From an uncultured Rhodospirillaceae bacterium (lineage in GTDB: Bacteria; Pseudomonadota; Alphaproteobacteria; Azospirillales; Azospirillaceae), in assembly GCA_937927415.1 (NCBI GenBank), contig CALBDS010000009.1, forward strand, positions 1-22,228: 22,228 bases of DNA. Reading direction: 5' to 3'. The translations under genes were made by a program, and so were the position numbers. Below are positions 14,366-22,228 of this stretch, piece by piece. Each line of letters starts with the position of its first letter. Position 1 is the first letter of the stretch. The notes below the pieces were generated by a model. That model was not told the DNA's origin. It worked only from the letters and a program-made list of their open reading frames with translations, and did not search any database.

Positions 14366-14781
14366 GACGATTCGCTCCCGTATGGATTTTCTCCGAGAGT
14401 AGCAAATCCCCGGCCTCGGGAAAAACGGAAGGGCGAAAGCGTGTGTTGAAAAACCAGCCAGAAAAACAAGGCGCCCGGTCTGGGGGGGACCGGGCGCCGG
14501 AAGCTTTCCCCCAACGGGGAAAGCCCGGATACGGCAGGGGAAACCGCATCACGGGCGGGCAATGCCTGAAGAACGATTGGCCCGCTTCTTAATTGACTCA
14601 CATGGTTGGTGATTGGGGACGGGACCAATGCGGCAAAGGAATATGTGGTATGCGAACCGCTGGGCGAACGTTCTTTTTGCTGACAGATTCGGCAAGTGCC
14701 TGCATTTTATACGCGTAATTGCCCAAGCATGAGCCGTTCGCTCATCCGATCATTCACCCAACGAGCCAAGGCTTATCTCCC
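14366..14781. other. Intergenic region between racemase-like and MarR genes
   Basis: A divergent 416-bp stretch without a convincing gene. It holds two perfect hairpins: GGCGCCCGGTC with GACCGGGCGCC around a 7-base loop (14470-14498), and CTTTCCCC-CAAC-GGGGAAAG (14504-14523). Further right are the palindromes GAACGTTC (14666-14673) and TACGCGTA (14710-14717) in relatively AT-rich DNA, likely the promoter/operator zone of the MarR gene. CTGACA (14680-14685) and TTTTAT (14705-14710) could be -35 and -10 elements, but the 19-bp spacing is long. Confidence 0.45.
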
Positions 14782-15276
14782 TTGACTGACCAAGAGTCCA
14801 TCCTCCCCACCGAACGCCGGCCCCGCCCGCGTTCGGCCAAAATCGCCGCCATGGCCCTGGGGCCGTTGCCCGATCTGATCGGCTACAACCTGCGCAAGGC
14901 GCAGGTGGCGCTGTTCCAGAGCTTTCAGAACGCGGTGGCCCCGCACGACATCACGCCGGGCCAGTTCGGCGTTCTCATCATGATCCGTGAGAACGAAGGG
15001 CTGAGCCAGTCCGACCTGGGGTCGGCGGTGGGCATCGACCGTTCCACCATGGTGGCGGTGATCGACCGCCTGGAATCCCGCGGTCTGGTGGTGCGCGCGC
15101 CGTCGCCCCATGACCGCCGCTCCTACGCCCTGCGCCTGAGTGCCGAGGGCGAACGCCTGCTGGACGAGCTGGTTCCGCGCATAAAGGCTCACGACCAGGG
15201 CATGGTGAAGGACCTGACCCCGGAGGAGCAGCAGCAGTTCATCACCCTGCTGCGTAAGGTTGCCGCCAACCGCTGA
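14782..15276 (+). CDS. MarR-family transcriptional regulator
   Basis: A 164-aa winged-helix regulator (as started here). The DNA-binding core is LSQSDLGSAVGIDRSTMVAV with recognition helix DRSTMVAVIDRLESRGLV and wing APSPHDRRSYALRLSAEG. The dimerisation helices are FQSFQNAVAPHDITPGQFGV and the C-terminal PEEQQQFITLLRKVA. MarR proteins usually repress their own promoter and are released by a small ligand; none is indicated. The start is uncertain: TTG 14782 keeps the basic arm RRPRPRSAK, while TTG 14719 and ATG 14851 are alternatives in the same frame. A hairpin separates it from the following operon. Confidence 0.88.
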   Translation: MTDQESILPTERRPRPRSAKIAAMALGPLPDLIGYNLRKAQVALFQSFQNAVAPHDITPGQFGVLIMIRENEGLSQSDLGSAVGIDRSTMVAVIDRLESRGLVVRAPSPHDRRSYALRLSAEGERLLDELVPRIKAHDQGMVKDLTPEEQQQFITLLRKVAANR

Positions 15277-15335
15277 GCGGCGGCGGCGTCATTGCTCCAA
15301 CAATCTCCTTGGCCTTCGGCGAATGCCTGGGCCAT

Positions 15336-15362
15336 GCTGGCGGACCACGACGGTCCGCCGGC
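15336..15362 (+). terminator. Hairpin after the MarR gene
   Basis: GGCGGACC-ACGAC-GGTCCGCC (15339-15359) is a perfect 8-bp stem, extendable to 11 bp with one G-T wobble. It lies between the MarR stop and the deacetylase start and has no U tract. It is a possible partial terminator or processing signal. Confidence 0.45.
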
Positions 15363-15392
15363 AGCGGCGGGCCAGAGGTGACGGCCCCCCTG

Positions 15393-16166
15393 ATGACCCT
15401 GCCCGACACTGCCGACTGGACCGCTCTTGGTGACGAACTCGCCCGCTGGCACGCCGCGGGGCGGGTCGCGGACCTGTGGTGGCGGGACGACGATGCCGTG
15501 ACCGCCACACCGGCCCTGGACCGCATGCTGGCCCTGGCCGCGGCGCACGGGGTCTTTCCGGTGCTGGCGGTGATCCCGGCACGGGCCGATGACCGTCTTT
15601 TCCACTCCCTGGATCCCTGGCCGCGGGTGATGGTGGCTCAGCACGGCTGGGCGCATACCAACCATGCCGTCCCTCCGGCCAAGAAATGCGAATTGGGGGC
15701 CGACCGGCCCACGGCCGTCGTGCTGGACGAGCTTGCCCGCGGGCGCGACCGGCTGGCGGCGCTGTTCGGTGCCCGTTTCCGTCCGGTGCTGGTGCCGCCG
15801 TGGAACCGCATCGCCGACCCTGTGGCGGCGGCGCTGGGCGGGGCGGGCTTCACCGGCCTGTCCACCTTCGCCCCCCGCAAGGCGGCCCCGCCGGGGCTGG
15901 TGCCGGTCAACACCCACAGCGACCCCATCGCCTGGCGCCACGGCGGCGGGCTGGACGCCGGGGCCGCCCTGGCGGCGGCGGTGGCCCATCTGGCGGCCCG
16001 GCGCGAGGGCCGCGCCGATCCCGGTGAACCGACCGGCCTGCTCACCCACCATCTAGTGCAGGACGAGGGCACGTGGGCCTTCGTTGACCGTTTCATCCAT
16101 GTGACCGCCGCGCATCCGGCGGTGCGCTGGCTGGATGGTGATGCCGTGTTCGGGAGCCATGCATGA
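15393..16166 (+). CDS. Polysaccharide deacetylase family protein
   Basis: A 257-aa protein of the NodB-like polysaccharide deacetylase superfamily, metal-dependent enzymes that remove acetyl groups from amino sugars. The first motif is DLWWRDDDA (the DD metal/catalytic pair at about 32-34). The second is QHGWAHTNHA, with H84 and H88 as metal ligands. PPWNRIAD corresponds to the later substrate-binding motif. No signal peptide is seen, so it may be cytoplasmic and act on a soluble sugar precursor. ATG 15393 is chosen; GTG 15378 and TTG 15309 are in-frame alternatives. It is the first gene of a four-gene operon with 4-bp overlaps. Confidence 0.82.
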   Translation: MTLPDTADWTALGDELARWHAAGRVADLWWRDDDAVTATPALDRMLALAAAHGVFPVLAVIPARADDRLFHSLDPWPRVMVAQHGWAHTNHAVPPAKKCELGADRPTAVVLDELARGRDRLAALFGARFRPVLVPPWNRIADPVAAALGGAGFTGLSTFAPRKAAPPGLVPVNTHSDPIAWRHGGGLDAGAALAAAVAHLAARREGRADPGEPTGLLTHHLVQDEGTWAFVDRFIHVTAAHPAVRWLDGDAVFGSHA

Positions 16167-16698
16167 GCGAGGGGGAGGAGGTGCCGACCCAGACGCTGGC
16201 CTATCCCCCGGCGGCGGTGTGGGGGGATTACGCCCGCGCCGGCGCCGGTCTGGCGTTGACCGCCGGGCCGCTGGCGGTTTTGCCGGTGGCGGTGTGGGCG
16301 GCGGTGCCGCTGGCGGCGGCGGCGGCACTGTTCGCCGCGTTCGCGGTGCGCACGGTGGCGCTTCACCGGCTGCGGCTGACGGCGGATGGCGACGGGCTGA
16401 CCGCCCATGGGGTGGGCGGCACGGTGGCGCTGCGCTGGGCGGAGGTGACGGGGCTGCGGGTGCGGTTCTACAGCACCCGGCGCGACCGCCGCGACGGCTG
16501 GTTCCAGGCGGTGCTGAGCGGGCCGGGCGGGCGCATCCGCGTCGATTCCCGCCTGGACGGCTTCGACGATCTGATGGAAGACGCGGTGTGGGCCGCGCGG
16601 CGCAACGGCGTGGCCCTGGACCGGGCGACGCGGGACAATCTGGACGCGCTGGGCATCTGTGCCGACGATGACGGCCCGACGGTGCCAGGGGAGGAGCG

Positions 16699-16702
<4 letters not shown>
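16163..16702 (+). CDS. Small membrane protein, possible bacterial PH-like domain
   Basis: A 179-aa protein with two adjacent hydrophobic segments at about residues 27-62 (AGAGLALTAGPLAVLPVAV, then an Ala-rich helix). A soluble beta-rich part follows (LRLTADGDGLTAHG, ALRWAEVTGLRVRFY, GRIRVDSRLDGFDDL). This layout resembles bacterial PH-like (YdbT/DUF304-type) membrane proteins, but I cannot name the family firmly. The start overlaps the deacetylase stop by 4 bp and the stop overlaps the ABC ATPase start by 4 bp, so it should be made in step with both. It does not look like an ABC permease: it is too short and lacks the EAA loop. Confidence 0.75.
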
Positions 16703-18584
<1,882 letters not shown>

Positions 18585-18588
<4 letters not shown>

Positions 18589-20522
18589 TGGCCCTTTGTT
18601 TCAAGCGTTTAGCCGCGTTTAAACGGGCGCTGGTGCTGCTGTTGCCCCTGTCGCTGCTGTCGCTGCCCTGTGCGGCCCTGGACCTGTCGGAGGTGCCGAT
18701 GCTGGCCCCGGCGGTGGCGGCGGGAACCCTGCCGCCGGTGGCGGAGCGGCTGCCGGAGCACCCCTTCGTGGATCCGATGGACCGGCCATGGCAGACGGTG
18801 GGCCGCCACGGCGGCACCCTGACCACCATCATGGGGCGGGCCAAGGATACCCGGCTGCTCTACGTTTACGGCTATGCCCGGCTGGTGGGGTACGACCCCG
18901 ACCGCAATCTCGTCCCCGACATCCTGGAATCCTACGAGGTGGCGGAGGAACGCAGCTTCACCCTGCACCTGCGCCGCGGCCACCGCTGGTCCGACGGCGC
19001 GCCCTTCACGGCGGAGGATTTCCGCTATTGGTGGGAGGACATGGCCTCCAACCCCAAGCGTTACCCCCTCGGCCCGCCGATGGAACTGCTGGTGGAGGGC
19101 AAGCCGCCGCGGGTGGAGTTTCCCGACGCATGGACCGTCCGCTACACCTGGGACCGGCCCAACCCCTTCTTCCTGCCGCTGCTGGCCGGGGCCAAGCCGG
19201 TGGAGATCTACGCCCCGGCCCATTACCTCAAGCAGTTCCACCCCCGCTACACCGACCACGACACGCTGAGAAAGCGGGTGGAGGAGGCCAAACAGAAAGG
19301 CTGGGCGCAGCTTCATAACAAAAAGGACGACCTGACGGAGTTCAACAACCCGGATCTGCCGACGCTCCAGCCCTGGCGGCTGGTGACGCCGCCGCCGTCC
19401 GACCGCTTCGTCTTCGAACGCAACCCCTATTTCCACCGGGTGGACCGCGACGGGCGCCCCCTGCCCTACATCGACCGGCTGGTGATGAGCATCGCCGACG
19501 CCAAGATCATCCCCGCCAAGGTCGGGGCGGGGGAAAGCGACCTGCAGGCCCGCTATCTGCGGTTCGACAATTACACGTTTCTGAAAGGCGGCGAGAAGCG
19601 CAACCATTATCAGGTGCGCCTGTGGCGCAACGGTATGGGCGCGCAGATGGCGCTGTACCCCAACCTGAATTGCGCCGATGCGGTGTGGCGGGCGGTGAAC
19701 CGCGACGTGCGGTTCCGCCGCGCCCTGTCGCTGGCCATCAACCGCGATGAAATCAATCAGGTGATCTATTACGGGCTGGCCGACCCGTCCCACAACGGCG
19801 TGCTGCCGGAATCCCCTTTGTGGGTCTTTGCCCGCCAGCACGATCAGCGCGACTGGATCCGCTTCGACATCCGGGAGGCCAACCGGCTGCTGGACTCCAT
19901 GGGGCTGGACAAGCGCGACCTGAACGGCACCCGCCTGCTGCCCGACGGTCGTCCGATGGAGATCGTGGTGGAAACCGCCGGCGAAAGCACCGAGGAACTG
20001 GACACGCTGGAGCTGATCGCCGACAGCTGGCAACGGCTGGGGGTGCGCCTGTTCCCCCGCACCTCGCAACTGGACGTGTTCCGCAACCGCATCTTTGCCG
20101 GGCAGACGGTGATGTCCATCGCCCGCGGCCTGGACAACGGGGTTCCCAGCGCCTCCATGTCGCCGGCGGAATTCGTGCCGCTGGCCCAGGTGCAATACCA
20201 GTGGCCGCGCTGGGGCCAGTTCCACGAAACCCACGGCCGGGAGGGAGAGGCGCCGGACCTGCCGGAAGCCCGGGAGCTTCTGGACGCCTTCCGCGCCTGG
20301 CGCGACGCCACCGGCCTTGAGGGGCGGCGCGAGGCCTGGCACCGCATCCTGACCATCAGCGCCGACCAGATGTTCAGCATCGGCGTGGTCGCCGGAGTGC
20401 CGCAGCCGGTGGTGGTGCGCGACACCGTGCACAACGTGCCGGACAAGGCGCTGTTCAACTATGACCCCGGTGCCCATTTCGGCCTGTTCCACCCGGACAG
20501 CTTCTGGCTGGACCAGCCATAG
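18585..20522 (+). CDS. Peptide-type ABC transporter substrate-binding protein
   Basis: A 645-aa periplasmic family 5 solute-binding protein. The signal peptide has a basic n-region and the hydrophobic core ALVLLLPLSLLSLP, with likely signal peptidase I cleavage after PCAA; the lone Cys is preceded by Pro, so a lipobox is unlikely. RSFTLHLRRGHRWSDGAPFT is the classic SBP_bac_5 signature, and VRFRRALSLAINRDEINQVI is the second conserved block. It is longer than OppA/DppA (about 540 aa), closer to YejA-type proteins. AGGAGG precedes two adjacent ATGs: 18585 keeps the 4-bp overlap, while 18588 has better spacing. The ligand is unknown. Confidence 0.92.
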
Positions 20523-20526
20523 GCCC

Positions 20527-20540
20527 GTCCCGTTCGGGAC
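20527..20540 (+). terminator. Short hairpin after the ABC operon
   Basis: GTCCCG-TT-CGGGAC, 4 bp after the solute-binding protein stop codon. The stem is 6 bp and no T tract follows, so it is a weak terminator candidate. The remaining gap to the next gene (20541-20649) is less GC-rich and probably holds that gene's promoter, though I cannot place the elements. Confidence 0.35.
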
Positions 20541-20649
20541 AACATAAGCTGTGCCTGTGCCTGCCCTTTCTCCGTGTCCCCGTGATCTTTCAAATTCCAA
20601 ATGGTGTGTGTAGGGTGGTGATGCACAACCGGGCGGGCGGAAACGAACG

Positions 20650-22228
20650 TTGGCCTTCACAGAAAAGCTCCTTGATGCCGTTTTGGGCGTTCTGCCCCAA
20701 GCCGCCCTTGCGCTGATCCCGGAGTACCGCAAGAAACAGGCCCTGGCGCGGCTTGAGGACCACAACCCCTTCGCGGTCATTGCCGACAACCAGGATCTGG
20801 TGCGCGTCCTGCGCCTCGCCTGGATCGAAGCCGCCGAAGAGATCATCGACGCCGGCCGGAAAGCGGCCCGACCGCCGGAATGGACCGACGGCCAATGCGC
20901 CGACATCGGCCGGTTCTGCGATCTGGCCATCCGGGAACTGCGGGCCATCCGTGATGCCACCTTCGATCGCCGGGTGGCGGCCGGCGCCACCGCGATCGAC
21001 GGCCATCTGCCGCTGGTGGTGCGGGGAGCCGCGGAGATCCTGTCTCCCCACAGAGAGGGCCGCGACCCGGAATCACGGTCGGTCACCGCGGGTTTTGCCG
21101 ACACCCTCGCCGCCCTGGTCGCCGGGGGCGACACCGGAGACGTGCCGCGCATCCTCGTGCGCATCGCCACCGAGGGGGTGAGGCAGCCGGGCGGTGGTGC
21201 CCGGCGGTCCTTCGGCGATCTGGTCTTCGCCTCCTTCGCGGAGACGCTCAAGGATCCGAAGAAATACCCGCAGGCGACCGCGGCGTTCCACACCGCGACG
21301 CAGGCCCTGGCCCGCTCTCTCACCGAACAGACCCTGGAGGCGCTGAAGAGCCTTGATGATCACCTCGACGCGGCCCTCGCCCGCCTGGATGCCGCCAACC
21401 TTCTGCACGGCGAGACCCTGCGGCGCGTCGATGACCGGACGGAACGGATCGAGACGGCGCTGCATGAGCAGAGCGCCATGATGGCCAAGCTGCTGGCTTT
21501 GACCGGGAGCAAGGACTTTTTAGACCGCGCCCGTGCGGAAGGCATCCCGGAAGCGGCGGTCCGGGCGATCGTCGAGCGGCTCGGTGGCGAGGGCCTCAGC
21601 CCGGACGATCTGATCCCCTGGCTGGACAGTTGGATCGAGGCCGCCCGCCGGGAACTGGGACGGCGCAGCAATGAGGGCGAAGCCTTCGAGGCCGCCCGGC
21701 AAGAGGCGGAACGGCGTTTCCGCGCCGGCCGTCTGAAGGAGGCCTCCTCGGCCTTCATGGAGGAACTGGCCCGAGAGGAGCGGGAGGAGGTTGCACGGCA
21801 GGAGGAACGCCGGCGCCGGCAACTGCGGTTGCTGGAAGAGGCTGTGCGTTTCGATGAACTCGCCTTTGATGGCGAAGCCGCGGCGGCAAAGCTGCGGAAG
21901 ATGGCAGAAATCGAAGGCGCCACCGACCCGGACGCGCTCGGCGCTTGGCTGGCCTGGAAGGCTTTTGAGTTTTATGAACGGGGAGAGCGCCGGGGCGAAA
22001 ACGCGGCGTTGCTGGTCGCAATCGCTGTCTACCGCGCCGCCCTGGAGGAATACACCCGCGTTCGCACGCCGCTCCAATGGGCGGACACCCAGAACGACCT
22101 CGGCGCCGCGCTACAGACGCTCGGGGAGCGTGAGTCCGGTACCGTCCGTTTGGAGGAGGCCGTCGCCGCCTATCGCGCCGCCCTGGAAGAATGCACCCGC
22201 GAGCGCACGCCGCTCGACTGGGCGATGA
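20650..22228 (+). CDS. TPR repeat protein with unrecognised N-terminal domain (partial, runs off window)
   Basis: An open frame of 526 codons from TTG 20650 to the window edge with no stop; a TAG at 20611 bounds it upstream. No in-frame ATG occurs until 21478, so TTG is the best start although its ribosome-binding site is weak. Residues 1 to about 220 form a helical region I cannot assign (opening AFTEKLLDAVLGVLPQAALA, then HNPFAVIADNQDLVRVLRLA). Residues about 255-290 are likely coiled coil. The linker EGIPEAAVRAIVERLGGEGL (about 298-317) and a very charged Glu/Arg helix (about 340-400) follow. From about 458, TPR-like repeats with a 47-residue period begin (YRAALEEYTR...RTPLQWADTQNDLG). The layout resembles signalling or defence proteins in which an effector domain precedes TPR sensors. 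Confidence 0.8.
   Translation, partial: MAFTEKLLDAVLGVLPQAALALIPEYRKKQALARLEDHNPFAVIADNQDLVRVLRLAWIEAAEEIIDAGRKAARPPEWTDGQCADIGRFCDLAIRELRAIRDATFDRRVAAGATAIDGHLPLVVRGAAEILSPHREGRDPESRSVTAGFADTLAALVAGGDTGDVPRILVRIATEGVRQPGGGARRSFGDLVFASFAETLKDPKKYPQATAAFHTATQALARSLTEQTLEALKSLDDHLDAALARLDAANLLHGETLRRVDDRTERIETALHEQSAMMAKLLALTGSKDFLDRARAEGIPEAAVRAIVERLGGEGLSPDDLIPWLDSWIEAARRELGRRSNEGEAFEAARQEAERRFRAGRLKEASSAFMEELAREEREEVARQEERRRRQLRLLEEAVRFDELAFDGEAAAAKLRKMAEIEGATDPDALGAWLAWKAFEFYERGERRGENAALLVAIAVYRAALEEYTRVRTPLQWADTQNDLGAALQTLGERESGTVRLEEAVAAYRAALEECTRERTPLDWAM

Noticed and set aside
14654..14669. GAAC-N8-GAAC resembling an alphaproteobacterial LexA box
   Set aside because: The known LexA site is GTTC-N7-GTTC; the spacer here is 8 bases and the downstream gene is a MarR regulator, not an SOS gene.

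Overview
The window is GC-rich, densely coded bacterial DNA with strong G/C bias at third codon positions. The order mnmE, mnmG, rsmG, parA, parB, with parS sites inside it, is the classic alphaproteobacterial origin-proximal chromosome-partitioning block. Together with the DUF6489/ferredoxin pair upstream of mnmE and an Azospirillum-like TPR protein at the right end, this suggests a Rhodospirillales/Azospirillaceae chromosome. The genus is an inference. I see no tRNA, rRNA, CRISPR array or insertion sequence.

Layout, left to right. (1) 60-3589, minus strand: a YyaL-type thioredoxin-domain protein, an Ogt methyltransferase (4-bp overlap) and a quinone oxidoreductase form a three-gene operon. 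(2) 3772-5744, plus strand: a DUF6489 protein, a thioredoxin-like [2Fe-2S] ferredoxin (4-bp overlap) and mnmE. Then come a perfect parS site and a strong terminator hairpin. (3) 5866-10074, plus strand: mnmG, rsmG, parA and parB, with overlapping or near-overlapping ends. A second perfect parS lies inside the rsmG coding sequence, and a one-mismatch parS lies in a hairpin just after parB. This block links tRNA wobble-uridine modification (MnmE/MnmG), 16S rRNA methylation (RsmG) and origin segregation (ParA/ParB/parS).

(4) 10075-14365: a cluster of hairpin repeats, a type II 3-hydroxyacyl-CoA dehydrogenase-like SDR (minus), a divergent DUF1232 membrane protein (plus), an AraC-HTH/MGMT fusion of Ada type (minus), an unrecognised 191-aa protein (plus) and a CaiB/BaiF-family enzyme with racemase-type residues (minus). 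(5) 14782-20522, plus strand: a MarR regulator, then a four-gene operon of polysaccharide deacetylase, small membrane protein, two-domain ABC ATPase and peptide-type solute-binding protein. All three junctions are 4-bp ATGA overlaps, and no permease gene is present. (6) 20650 to the window end, plus strand: an open frame that runs off the edge, encoding the N-terminal 526 residues of a large TPR protein. Its N-terminal region of about 220 residues matches no domain I can name. This is the strongest candidate for something undescribed.

Structured non-coding elements are common here: three parS-type sites, several perfect hairpins at gene ends, and a 37-bp palindromic repeat present as an inverted pair downstream of the quinone oxidoreductase gene and downstream of parB.
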